Shown here piece by piece: positions 38,892 through 49,324 of a stretch of 64,000 nucleotides of DNA. The DNA is from Gracilaria gracilis. Lineage: Eukaryota; Rhodophyta; Florideophyceae; Gracilariales; Gracilariaceae. How positions within the stretch are numbered: the first letter of the stretch is position 1; each line of letters starts with the position of its first letter. The DNA is taken from contig JARGSG010000231.1 of assembly GCA_030374805.1 (NCBI GenBank), forward strand, positions 310,001-374,000, given 5' to 3'. The notes beneath the pieces were generated by a model. It worked only from the letters and a program-made list of their open reading frames with translations. It was not told the origin of the DNA and did no database searches. Position numbers and translations under genes: made by a program.

Positions 38892-40322
38892 CTACCCCTT
38901 GCATCTTCGACACAACATATCCCCGTGCTCCCCACCGCCACACAGGTCATGCAAAGGGCACCGGCACTTTGAACAACGGCCCGTGATTGCATTCACTTCT
39001 TGAGACGGAACAACTTCCTTGCGGAGGAAGAAACAATCTTCAGCGGCACCACATGCCGTATCTCGAGCAGGTCCAGCACTCTGTGGATTCGGTTGTACAA
39101 CTGGAATTCTAGTATTTCCCTCCGCAGTTGATGCCAGTTGGCCGTCTAATTCTAAACGTGTTTGTCTTTCTTCTTCGTCAGTCGACTGCTGCGCTTCGCT
39201 TGGATGGTCTCCTTCCGTTCCTTGCTGTTCTGGATCTGATACTTCTCGCCTATCAGTCGGAATACCACTTCCCTGAGCCCCTGACAAATTCCGCTTCTTT
39301 CGGGCCATGGCTTTGGCCGCGGCTGCCATTTGAGAGGCATGCATCGGCCTCTTTCTAGTCCTTCTACCAGGGTCCGTGGGTGGAAAGCTGCGCAGAAGAC
39401 CATCTAGGATCTCTCTCGAAAACATAGGCTCAATCTCATAAAAAGCCGCTAGGATGAACGCCATTCGTTGGTACCCAGCTCGATTTCTTTGATTTCGAAG
39501 ATCAGGTATTGTAAGACGAACAAGGTATGAAATTTGTTCGCCAACGCAAACTAACCTCCGAATCCATGGGGGAGTGAACTCAGCATAGACGAGAGTACGC
39601 GGCATGCGGCATTTATTGAGCGCTTTAATCTTGACATGTAGCGCCTTAAAGAACCGTTTGTACATCTGCGAAACATCATGTACATCACGGGCAGAGAAGT
39701 GTCGAGCGAGCTGCTTGTTGACGTACAACTTAGATTGCGTCAGCTCTTGCCATTTTTGCTCGCTTACTTCGCTCTGTAGATACTCCTTCCCAGGATACCA
39801 CTTAGGAATTGTGAACGGAGGGTGCTGGGGAAGAGAAGGGGCAAGTGGTACGACATTTCCGTGAGCGTATTCAAGTGCACACGCACCAGTAGATCGTCTG
39901 TCAAGAAGCGCATACGAGTTGAGACAATCCGCAAGCTTTTCAGCAATAGGAATTCGCTCTGGACCTTGGAACGAGATGGTAGGAGAAAAGAGAATACGCG
40001 TCTCCACATGCGGTCCAGTACTTTCTTGACCGTCATCTTCTGGGGTAGTACGAACTTCATTTTCCATGATGAGATGGAATCTCCCTTTGTCACGAAACTT
40101 CTTCTGAACACGATCTAGGATTGTAACCAACATTTCCATATCTTCCCGGACATCCGCTAGACACGGGATTTGATTGAGCTCTAGCATTCGGAGTTGACGG
40201 GCAACTCTGTCTTGTGTTACGCGAAACACAAATTCGTCTTGAGAACCTGCATGCTGTTGGTTATCAGATACTGGGGCCGGGCCCCAGGTGCTACCGACAG
40301 CGCGTTCGGGTGCTTCATTCAT
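38892..40322 (-). CDS. Unrecognised protein with Cys-rich C-terminal tail, 476 aa
   Basis: From ATG 40322 (MNEAPERAVGSTWGPAPVSD), chosen because the longer frame starts at a non-ATG codon. The middle ~300 residues look folded: VFRVTQDRVARQLRMLELNQ helices, a strand-rich part around RFHLIMENEV and RILFSPTISFQGPERIPIAE. A helical region follows (DVSQMYKRFFKALHVKIKAL; PRTLVYAEFTPPWIRRL; GYQRMAFILAAFYEIEPMF). A charged disordered stretch (~320-440) leads to a C-terminal Cys cluster, CSKCRCPLHDLCGGGEH ... CRRC, that could bind zinc. The middle may be a chromatin or nuclear-complex domain, but I do not recognise it. It is intronless, and divergent from APC4 across ~900 bp. Confidence 0.7.
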   Translation of the reverse strand: MNEAPERAVGSTWGPAPVSDNQQHAGSQDEFVFRVTQDRVARQLRMLELNQIPCLADVREDMEMLVTILDRVQKKFRDKGRFHLIMENEVRTTPEDDGQESTGPHVETRILFSPTISFQGPERIPIAEKLADCLNSYALLDRRSTGACALEYAHGNVVPLAPSLPQHPPFTIPKWYPGKEYLQSEVSEQKWQELTQSKLYVNKQLARHFSARDVHDVSQMYKRFFKALHVKIKALNKCRMPRTLVYAEFTPPWIRRLVCVGEQISYLVRLTIPDLRNQRNRAGYQRMAFILAAFYEIEPMFSREILDGLLRSFPPTDPGRRTRKRPMHASQMAAAAKAMARKKRNLSGAQGSGIPTDRREVSDPEQQGTEGDHPSEAQQSTDEEERQTRLELDGQLASTAEGNTRIPVVQPNPQSAGPARDTACGAAEDCFFLRKEVVPSQEVNAITGRCSKCRCPLHDLCGGGEHGDMLCRRCKG

Positions 40323-41220
40323 ATTCAATATAGCTTGCAAATTGGGTATAGAAAAATGCTAGAACTATGCGAGTGCTAACAAAACACTGAAGGGAAACAA
40401 TTTCCGAGGTGAGAAAGTGTCCAAGACGCATTCAAAGCTGGGACAGACGAGGTTCATTGATAAAACCCAGAAGCACAGCAGTTTGTAGAAAGGCGGATGC
40501 AGGTGGCTGAAGAACTGAACGGGGTAAGAACATCCGTGGGTGACACGAAACAACAAAAATCTGAGCAGCAAAAAGCAGGATTGCCTCCGTTCATGCAGAG
40601 CGAAGGAAAGGAAGTGAACCACTTTTGAAGTTGATGGTGCGAGCAAGAAGGACCTCAAGGAGAGGAAGAATGTGTGCCTGATGGCGGTGTCGGGCGTCTC
40701 CGAAACTTGCTCGGGAGCGACGCAGTAGGCAAACACGGGTGGCGGCGTTCCCCAAAACAGTGGAGGCCAGACACTGCGCTGCGCTGATTTGGCGGCTCTT
40801 GCGTAACCCTCCAAATCCGTTTTTTTTGGACATTTTGTTGGCAGCTCCTTTGTGGTTTGTGCCATGTTATCCAACCAAAGGGCACTTCCAAAAACCAGGA
40901 GTCCAATGCCAAAATGGAAATCTACCTCTTCATCAGTCCAGCGACAGTATCATGGCAAGAATGAGTTTACCGGGTAAGCTTTACCGAGTTACAACGGTAC
41001 CGGAGATTTGAGTGCATGGCGATGCATACATTTCAATGACTGCTTGTCATCAGGTTGATGCCATATTGAAGACAAGTGCATGCTTGCAGGTGTTCAGCAA
41101 ATGATATACGTTGGCGCGACATTACCCTTGGGTAGCCGGAGACCGACTCATTCCCTATAAGATTCTTTGTCAACCTTGAACATATTCACTACTGTCAATT
41201 CCGCAGGGGGTCATCGCGGG
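40323..41220. other. Divergent intergenic region
   Basis: About 900 bp between the Cys-tail protein gene and APC4. A minus-strand frame of 166 codons (40365-40865) is open but has no recognisable pattern and was not called. TACCCTTGGG at 41123-41132 lies ~90 bp upstream of the APC4 ATG. Confidence 0.45.
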
Positions 41221-43427
41221 ATGGAGCCCGATAACCGTCACCCCACGCCTACTGTTTTGCACGAACGCTCCTTTTCAGCCGTCGTATCCGACGTGAAAAT
41301 ATGTCCCAACAAACGTTTATTCGCCGTCGTTTTGGATCGGGTCTCCGTCGCCATCTTCAAAACTAACTGTCAACGATTAGCATCTATTTCTGTATGTACC
41401 AAACAACAAGAATCTATTACATCCTATGCATGGTCTCCGGATGGCTCCAACATCGTCGTCGCTTCATCCAACGGAACCCTTTCCATTTATTCTGTGGATC
41501 GTTGCGCGTCGTCTACTTCCAGGACAAAACGATCTGCAAGAGACACCGACATCGTGGCTTCTGTCGTTTTACCGGCAGCAGCATCTGCTTTACTTTGGTC
41601 TGCTGTTCCTCTTGTATGTACAAGAGATCAACTGTCATCCGATTCCGCACCTGCGTATCAAGATCGTGCTTCAACGTTGTATGACAATGGCTCAGCATCG
41701 AATCATGTTTCTTCGAGCGGACTTTTGCTTATTGGAGACAATGAAGGCGCAGTGACGCTGTACACGCCCAACCTTCAACTCAGAATTGCGCGAATCCAAT
41801 TGATGCCAAACGATGCACCCGTTCAGCGAATCTTTAATAGCGCTGAACACTCTTACGTCCTCGCTCAAGGATACCGGCTTCCTAGTAACGATACAAGCGT
41901 TTCCAGGGCGAGCGAATGCATGCTGCGAGTGATAAATTTAGCATCCGTGTGGGAATACTGGGCCGAGATAGAACGAATCAATATCGAGATTGAAAGCACC
42001 AATCTCATTCTGAAGCGTTTCTCAGACGCGATAACACGATTGCGAAAGGAGTGGATTGAAGGTGCCATGAACTTGCTCACTTCAACCATAGAAAAGCCCA
42101 TAGAAAAGCGAATGATCGACTTTGCAGAAGACGTCAGTGAGAGAAATGCGTGGGGCGCCCTTCACGACACTTATTATGGCGCTTTTATGAAGAACGCACT
42201 ACTACAGTTTCTTGGAACTGACCTTAGCGAGAGTGGTGCCAAGGAAGCATTGCGTTCATTTCGTGCGCATGCCGACGATGTCGAAGAAGCAATTGTGAGT
42301 ACGCTACCGTTTGCCGAGCAAATGATGTTTCGAGCATCAGAATACCGAGGGTTAGCTCGAATGGAATGGAGATTTGCGCCAGTTGGAGTTCTGCTGGCTG
42401 AGGCCGACGAAATGTTTGAGGCTTCTGAGGCAGTTTATACGACGTTGCAAGAACTGATGCATGAGAGCCAAAAGATGACTCGAGAAGCCGAGTCGTTTTT
42501 GGCATGGCTTGTAATTGCGGCTGCTGAAGCTGGGGGGACATCGGCTGAGAGGGGAGATTCTGCGACGGATAGGATGAGCGCGAAGGATAAACAATTAGTG
42601 TCGGATTTCTTGGAGCGCATGACGGGTGATATTGGAAACAATCCACCGTCTGGGGACTCCGTTGCTGATCTTCTGAATGACGAACTAGCAGAAGCCTATA
42701 AGCGATTTGAAGGAGTTGTCCAATCAGTTTTTCAAACACCGTGTAAGGAGATTACGGCCCGACTTGGAGTTTATGGGGAGCTTTCGCTTCGGATACCAAA
42801 GCCAGATTACAGTACGGAGCCGTCGGCCTCCATACCGGAGACGGTGACATGCAGTTCTCAAAGACAGCATATTATTCTTTGCTTGACACAATGTGACGGA
42901 GGCCTCGCATTCATCCGATATGAGTTTGCGAACAAGCGGTGGAGTGCATGTAAAACAGGCATAACACTCAACAACACGAGGATCTTTGTAAAGGATGTTG
43001 GATACATCGAGGAAGATGAGATTTTGGTGTTGGGAGTTCAATCAGACGAGATCGCTGAAAGCAAGCAGTCGTTGACGTGCTTGGCTTTCCGACAAAAACT
43101 CCCTCCTACAGAGCTTTTCAACGGGTCTGACCAAGAGGTGATTGATGGACAAGATCTGAGATTGAGCTTCGCTTCAAAACCAGTTACGTTAAGAGCACAA
43201 GAATCTTCTAGTTTACACTTGGGTCAGGTACGGCTGAATGACGGATTGACATTGAGCACTGTGATTGATACCGAATTTGCGAGGTAAGGCGAGACTCATT
43301 GCTTCCTCCACGCGGTGTGATTCTTTTGCTGACATTTCTTTTGACTATTCTTTACGTACACTTCTCCAGTGCATTGATCGATCCAAACAGAGTCATGGTT
43401 ATTGGTATCGAGAACGATACTTTATAA
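41221..43427 (+). CDS. APC4: Anaphase-promoting complex subunit 4 (APC4), 2 exons, 706 aa
   Basis: Scaffold subunit of the APC/C ubiquitin ligase that drives mitotic exit. Exon 1 is 41221-43283 and exon 2 is 43370-43427. The 86-nt intron (GTAAGG ... CTTCTCCAG) joins in phase 2 to give the ending EFARSALIDPNRVMVIGIEN plus DTL. The N-terminal WD40-type propeller (~10-270) begins SAVVSDVKICPNKRLFAVVL and has ITSYAWSPDGSNIVVASSNG. The central APC4 helical bundle (~275-480) includes LGTDLSESGAKEALRSFRAH and MMFRASEYRGLARM, followed by SFLAWLVIAAAEA. This is the canonical APC4 order. It is somewhat shorter than the human protein (~808). ATG 41221 is the first in a frame that otherwise opens at a non-ATG codon. 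Confidence 0.9.
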
Positions 43428-43852
43428 GAGCTGCGGTTCTCAGCCTGATATGCGTCAACTCGCCACAAATCCGAAGACATGTCTTGGGAACCAAATTTGG
43501 CTTAACGTGCGCCGACTCCCGCGAACCTATCTTTCACTACCTCTTCTAATCAATTTGATTACTGCTTAACTGCCACTGTCATGCACCGTGAATCATCATA
43601 ACTCTCAATTGCAAAACCGTCGACGTGACTGTTGACCGTGGACAAAGACTCAATCCCCCAAACATAACCTTATAGTGAAGCAGATTTTTAATTAGAAGGT
43701 GCAACATCCACCTCGTACTGCTCAATATGTACCGTCCTGACCCGCTTGTGTGAAGAGATAGCCCCGTACCCATTGTTGTCGCGACTGTCTTCCTCGTTTT
43801 CTCTCGTCAAGATCGAATCGAAAGGATTCGTCTTAACATCAGTTATTGCCAA
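43428..43852. other. Intergenic region, no gene seen
   Basis: 425 bp between two plus-strand genes. No distinctive element. Confidence 0.4.
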
Positions 43853-45631
43853 ATGTGTTCACTGGTCTTTCGTCGACAACTTCTTCTTGGCATCCACGTA
43901 CTCCTCATATGTATTTGTGTGAAGACGTCGCGGGGAGCCCCCGTTGCGCTTCCGAACCAGCTCAGAACAAGCACTGCAGATGAAGGGGCGTCTTTGGGTC
44001 AAGTGCAAAGCCAGGGAAGGAGCGAGAATCAATTTTTGCATTCAGACCATCACGTTCAGCATCGTATCTCAGACTCAAGAGTCCATCCAGAGAGCCTGTC
44101 GGATGCAGCGAACAACGCAGACTTGCAACCACAGCTTCTTCAAGACGGACAAGAGCACCCGTCCGTTACAGGTCAAATGATTAAGAACTTCTCTCCAGCG
44201 TCATCCGATAAAGGTTCAGCTGTTTCCGTGTCGACACCTGATCTAGGGGATGGACAAAACCAGCAACATCCTGTCCCTCGTTCTGGGAGGACGACAAGCG
44301 AAGACAAGGTGTCAGACGATTTGAGCAAACAAGCTTCCGGAGATGGGTCGAGAGATAAGCAAATGGAATCTGGGGAACAACGTGCAGACCTACAGGAGCA
44401 GATCAATGGCAAGATCAAAGCTTTATCGGTAAGGACTCTAAGACTCCCCTTTTTCGTGCGTCCGCTTACATAGAAATGAAGTGTTTCAAGGAACTGACTT
44501 GAATAATCCATCGTCTTTCACCTGCGAATATAGAAAAACATGGACAAATCCAAACGTCTGTCTTTCTTTTCGGTCCTTCACCCAGCTTTGGCGGCAGCCC
44601 TATCCCCTGGCGAACATGAGGAACTAGCCGATATCCCCCGACCACCTCTCGATAGCATTGAATACTCTTCTGGGCCCTTGAGAGGAACCGAGTCTCATGA
44701 CGACGACGCCCTCCAGTATCCGGCTGCCACAAGGTCTAAACAATCCGTTCTTTCAGAGATCCAGGAAGTAGCTGCTGATTCACACAAATTCAAACCCATA
44801 GAACAAGAGAAACATCAGGACGTGGAGGAAGATCTGAAACAGAGCGAAAGTGAGAGATTGTTTGCCATCGAAAGTGGGAAACGCTTGGATTTGAGCGGAA
44901 GAGAAGACTCTCTACGTTCTGTTGAACACTCTCAGCCGGAGGGATCAACCGTGGCTGAAGAGATTCACATAAGCTCTACAGGAACGGAATCATCAGGTCC
45001 GGAACAGGAATTCAAACTCGGTGTGAAATCAGTACAGAGAGAAGCCAGGAAAGAAGCCGACAAGCTTCCATTGTCCGGAAGCCGTGCGGAATCTGGACAT
45101 TCTGACGCTCATTTATCTTCTTCGGGAAAGACAACTAGTAAGTTAAATGCTACAAAGGTTGAGGAACCGGGCGGTACCGAAAGAGTAATGAAAACGACTG
45201 CCCAGTACTGGCACGGGTTCGTAAGCCGGGTGAAACGGGTTATAGGGGCCCTTAGGAATCCAAGTTCTACTAGTCAAGCTTCAAAGGAACATCAAAACGA
45301 TAGTTTCACTGAAGACGACGTTCAGGACATGGTGAACGAGGTTGTCCGAGAGATTCAGATGCGAGCAGAAAGAGAAACGCAGCCGGCAACGGGAGCAGAT
45401 GCAACATCTGACGCAAGAGAAGAACATGGCAATAAGGAGGACAGCAAAGGAACCTTGCTGATGTTGAGGACGAAAACCGTCGTTTCTTCAGATGTCGTCG
45501 CAGATGCTGTCACTGCGGCAGCGAAGAAGATGCTCTCTGAAAAGGGAGATACTCTATCTCACATCACGTCTTCTAAGCTCCTACGCGAAGTCCAAGACAA
45601 ACTAGAAGAACTACTGCAACCAGTTGAGTAA
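43853..45631 (+). CDS. Unrecognised secreted or ER-lumenal acidic protein, 2 exons, 557 aa
   Basis: Exon 1 is 43853-44428 and exon 2 is 44534-45631. The 105-nt intron (GTAAGG ... AATATAG) joins in phase 0 (KALS then KNMDKSK). The N-terminus MCSLVFRRQLLLGIHVLLIC is a signal sequence, with a likely cut after SRGA at ~29. The remainder is hydrophilic and mostly disordered, rich in Ser, Glu, Gln and Asp. A more ordered helical part near the C-terminus contains TTAQYWHGFVSRVKRVIGAL, DVQDMVNEVVREIQMRAERE and VVADAVTAAAKKMLSEKGDT, and the protein ends KLLREVQDKLEELLQPVE. No KDEL-type tail. The family is unrecognised; its charged character suggests an extracellular or lumenal role. Confidence 0.7.
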
Positions 45632-45685
45632 CGATGAATCCAAGTGGTTCTCTATGAGATAGTAACTTCTCTTGATGTTTGGAGT

Positions 45686-47030
45686 TTAGCACTTGCCAGA
45701 TGCCGCCCGAATACTTTCTATAACAGCAGCGAAATCATGTCTGCCAAGTCCAAGACCTTTGGCTGCCTTATACCACTCTTTCATCGCAAGCCATGAGGAC
45801 ATGATCGTAAATCAAGTTAGTAACCCTCTGAACTCTTGTTTCATTTGTGTGAGATTTGCCTTTTTCACGTACCATTGGCAGCGCTGGAAACGCTCATGCT
45901 TATGCCATGATCATCAGCGAGTGCTTGGGCAAAGCGGACATCCTTTTGCGCATGCTCCAGTGGAAAGTTAGTTTCATATCCTTTAGCACCGTGCTTCATC
46001 TTCGGACCCTTCAGCGCATACATAGGATTGTTCATTGCTCCCAAGGACCTGTTTGAGAAACATTTTCCGCATGAGCCCCTCAGATTAGTGTGTGTTTCGC
46101 ATGTTGTCTTGCTCATGCAATGAGGAGGAGGCGGATTCAAACGTACAAAACTTCCAGCATGTCAGGTATAGAAAGTTCCAGGGATTCGGCGAGCACGATA
46201 CCTTCTCCTAAGGCTGCTAACATTGTTGCCATCAAGGTGTTCACGACGAGCTAAAGAACAAATGATAAGACAACTGTTAGTTCGCAGAAACCAGGTTGTC
46301 CAAAACCTTCTTTGGCGGAAATATTGTAACATACCTTCATCTTTGTACCATTACCGACGGTACCGAGAAAGAATGCCTTCTTTCCCATCAGCTCAAAAGC
46401 TTTCTGTACCGTATCATTATTATATAGCGCTTCCTGTCCTGCACACAAGAAGATCAACTGCCCTTGCTTCGCTGGACCAAGAGATCCGGAAACGGGAGCT
46501 TCCAGAAAAGACCCACCTTTTTTCCGTACAGCCTCATTCGTCTGAACCATATCTTCAATCTGTAAAGTGGAACAGTCAACGATGCTCTTTCCTTCAGAAA
46601 CGCCATGGATCGCAGCGTTTGGCTGTTCGAAAAAGACAGTTTTAACAGCTTCAGGAGTGGACAACATAGAGAAAGTGACATCACTCTGCGCAACAACGTC
46701 CGCTGGAGACGCGGCATATATCGGCTTGCAATCTGTATCTTTCACAGCTTGATTGAGAGCTTCTTGCTTGTCTGAACGATTCCAAACCACAATATTTGTG
46801 AACGACTTGGCTAAATTAGCGACCATTGGTAGCCCCATCACGCCAAGCCCAATAAAACCGACTGTGGGCGGTGAGGCTGACGCGACGACTACATGACGTG
46901 CTGGTTGAGTACGTCGATTCTTGGGCACATGATGTCGGCTCAAGGGTACATGCGTAGATATGGACCGACTTCTGAGACCACGCCTAAGAAATGAGGTCTG
47001 CGCCAAACAGTGGCAAAAAGCCACCTTCAT
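45686..47030 (-). CDS. Glyoxylate/succinic semialdehyde reductase (beta-HAD family), 4 exons, 355 aa
   Basis: NADPH-dependent reductase resembling plant GLYR1/GLYR2, which detoxify glyoxylate and succinic semialdehyde. Minus-strand exons are 47030-46335, 46250-46147, 46048-45873 and 45777-45686, with introns of 84, 98 and 95 nt and consistent phases. The N-terminal ~54 residues (MKVAFCHCLAQTSFLRRGLR...) look like an organelle transit peptide, pointing to the plastid/mitochondrial GLYR2 type. The Rossmann motif GFIGLGVMG is at 58-66; substrate motif EAPVSGSLGPAKQGQ follows; the catalytic Lys is K232 in GNGTKMK followed by LVVN across the first splice. The C-terminal helical domain has LGAMNNPMYALKGPKM, FPLEHAQKDVRFAQAL and GLGRHDFAAVIESI. 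GLYR is preferred over 3-hydroxyisobutyrate dehydrogenase because LGAMNNPM and FSAVIE-like segments fit GLYR. Confidence 0.88.
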
Positions 47031-48539
47031 AGCGTGAACGTGCTTGGTGGAGTCGCCTTGTAGAGATTACCGGGTCGTGGAAATGAACGTGATTCGGTGG
47101 GTGCGAGTGCCGAGATGGTCGCCAAGTAGAGCAGAGCCCCCGTAGAACGAAAGCGTACTCTGATCGTAATCTCCGACAGTGGAGATTGCTGCTTGATCTG
47201 AACGAAATTTACGTATCTCTATAACACCGGATATCTATCTCAAGATCGCTTCTCTAAAATCTCTATGACGATCCAGACCGCCAGGTTTCTGAAACAAACT
47301 GCGTGACTATCTAACCTACCTTTTCGGACTGTCCGATCTATCTTAAATGGCACATCGCTGTCCGACTCTTTCGGAGTCAGAACCTCGCAGATACGGTAGT
47401 CTTGGGAAGGCAGGTCCGAAGCAAGTATCGCCTGGTTCAGCTGTATGCCTTTGTACATGGGTGCCCAGAGAGTGGACGGGGACCGATGTGGGCTGGTTGT
47501 CCCCTGGCAGTCCGTGGCAGTCCGTTTTTCCGGGTTCTGAACAAGCACAGAGTTCGAGTCGCAGTGTAGTGCACCGCGTTACAACTTGTAACTTACAAGA
47601 ATGATCCTTCTAATGAGTACGCAGCTATATTAGTTGGCTATGATTTACCTCGGATCTACTTCACATACCCTGTGCCGGATCGGAAACCTGTATGAACTTC
47701 CAACCAGTTTCTGATTTCACTGCTTGTTTAAGATTGTTCAGGACGAAGTTTGTACTTATCATTAGACTGTCTCTCTACTTTCTTCTTCTCCCAGCGTAAT
47801 CAGCCCTTTTTTCGTTGTGTTCCTATCAATTGTCTTACACCGGTTTTATTATCATTCCACGCTCGTGAACTCCGAAATTGTTTCTCTCCCACTTCTGACG
47901 CCAGTCGATGCTGATCTACTTCGTCTGAGAACGAAAGAGAGAAAGTAAGCTTTCTACACTGCGTCCTAATTGAATTAGAGTAACTATGGAGAGAGAACGC
48001 TGCGTGTGTGTGTATGTGTGTGTGTGTGTGTGTGTGTGTCGTAGTATCGACGTGAGTTACGGCAAGCCATCTGTTCGAATGAAATCACGAGAGGTAGCAC
48101 GGGTTGTTACCAGTCACTCTAGTTTCCAGTTGCATTTAGCCAAAACTCACATCACGGGGTCTATGCTCCGTGCATAGTACTTACCAATAGCGGATATTGC
48201 TACTCACAGCGCACAAAAGCAATGGGGAAAAAGCAAAACCTACTCCCCAAGGTAAAAGGGCTGCAGGGATCGTCGCAGGATGTGCAAACCTGTCGCAGAT
48301 CCGTGTCGCCGTAACGCATCGATTCAATTCCGTTGATTTGCGTCTCACTCTTTTCTCACTCTTTCTCACTCTATCTCCGTTATTTTTCTTTGACAGTCAG
48401 ATCGATGTAGGTTCGACTGATTCCAATCGTGACCGGGACGGCGTGGTAACGTGAGCAGAGAGATACTGAGACGCAAATTCGGTTGACGAGCAAACAGTGA
48501 TTCCACGCTTGATGAGTGCTGACAGCCTTTTCGGACTAG
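47031..48539. other. Long intergenic region, no gene seen
   Basis: About 1.5 kb between GLYR and coiled-coil copy C. It contains a (TG)n run (48004-48039) and pyrimidine-rich DNA near 47770-47800. No reading frame with similarity. Confidence 0.45.
48004..48039. repeat. (TG)n microsatellite
   Basis: Thirty-six bases of GT dinucleotides with a single A interruption, about 500 bp upstream of the copy C TATA box. Confidence 0.9.
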
Positions 48540-48593
48540 TATAAATAGGGGAGGTTCTCGGTTTGGTTGTTCTCCCTTCTCCTCCGCTCGCCC
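48540..48593 (+). promoter_or_regulatory. Core promoter of coiled-coil copy C
   Basis: TATAAATAGGGG at 48540-48551, then CCCTTCTCCTCCGCTCGCCC at 48574-48593, then ATG at 48659. A shortened form of the TATA plus C-rich box arrangement of copies A, B and D. Confidence 0.55.
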
Positions 48594-48658
48594 AAGCTGT
48601 AACAACTACGACAAGAACAAACTTACGCCAACTTCTCCCAATATCACATCTATCCCAA

Positions 48659-49096
48659 ATGATCGGATTGGTTGTTAAATTAGGCCTTCTGCTGGTGACC
48701 GCAACTGCAGGCAACAACAATAGAAGGCGCCGCATTCGCCACACCGCTTTCAAGAAGACATCTCAAGAGCGCGTGGCGGAGTTCAACGCTCTCCAGCTCC
48801 GCATACAAAATTTCCCGGCCAACACTCTACGTCTGCTAAAAGAGAAGGAGCAGGTTTGGGAAACAAGAGCCAGGGAGGCATATGAAGAAGCCCACCAACT
48901 TCAGGATAACCTCAAAGGCCATCTAAACTGCCTGGAGAGGCAGATTAGCGCTTTCCATGAGGGGCCTGTTGGGAAGGGTGTCAAACGCACACATGAGCTA
49001 GAAGGAATTCTCATGGCCATGGTGCAGAAATTGAAGCGCAGGGACGCGATCATCAGCGAGTTTGAAGAGAAGTTGGAAAGGCACAGTAATAGTTGA
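48659..49096 (+). CDS. Anchored coiled-coil family protein, copy C, 145 aa
   Basis: The most diverged member of the four. ATG 48659 gives MIGLVVKLGLLLVTATAGNN, which keeps the M-x-G-x-x-x-x-x-x-L-L hydrophobic start, followed by a basic patch (NRRRRIRHTAFKK). A coiled coil follows (VAEFNALQLRIQN; KEKEQVWETRAREAYEEAHQ; a Leu/Glu helix; LKRRDAIISEFEEKLERHS). The central EKEQVWE-R corresponds to EKKENLWKK of copies B and D. The C-terminus lacks the ELRNALG ending and has its own sequence. Family membership rests on N-terminus, length, coiled-coil layout and shared promoter, not on high identity. It is convergent with the TMR gene, 228 bp away. Confidence 0.65.
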   Translation: MIGLVVKLGLLLVTATAGNNNRRRRIRHTAFKKTSQERVAEFNALQLRIQNFPANTLRLLKEKEQVWETRAREAYEEAHQLQDNLKGHLNCLERQISAFHEGPVGKGVKRTHELEGILMAMVQKLKRRDAIISEFEEKLERHSNS

Positions 49097-49324
49097 AGTA
49101 GTGTTCTAGCCTTTGGGTGTAAACGATTCGTCAGCATGCTGGCAAGCAAACCTGTGCATTCTCCCCGAGATACTTGTCTGACCAAAGGCGTTGTTGCCGG
49201 AGGCGTCGTTGTCGGAGGCTTATAAACCATCAGAGACGTCACTAGACGTCTTCTCTTGAATCCATTCTTCTCGCGCGTTGGAGAGACGAAACTCTTCTTT
49301 GCCACGGACCATGACTGTGGCTTC

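Noticed and set aside
40365-40865. 166-codon minus-strand frame between the Cys-tail gene and APC4
   Set aside because: Phe/Leu/Ser-rich with no recognisable domain, competing frames of similar quality, and it lies in a divergent promoter region.
47540-47590. tRNA-like GAGTTCGAGTC word
   Set aside because: No acceptor, D or anticodon stems can be drawn around it.
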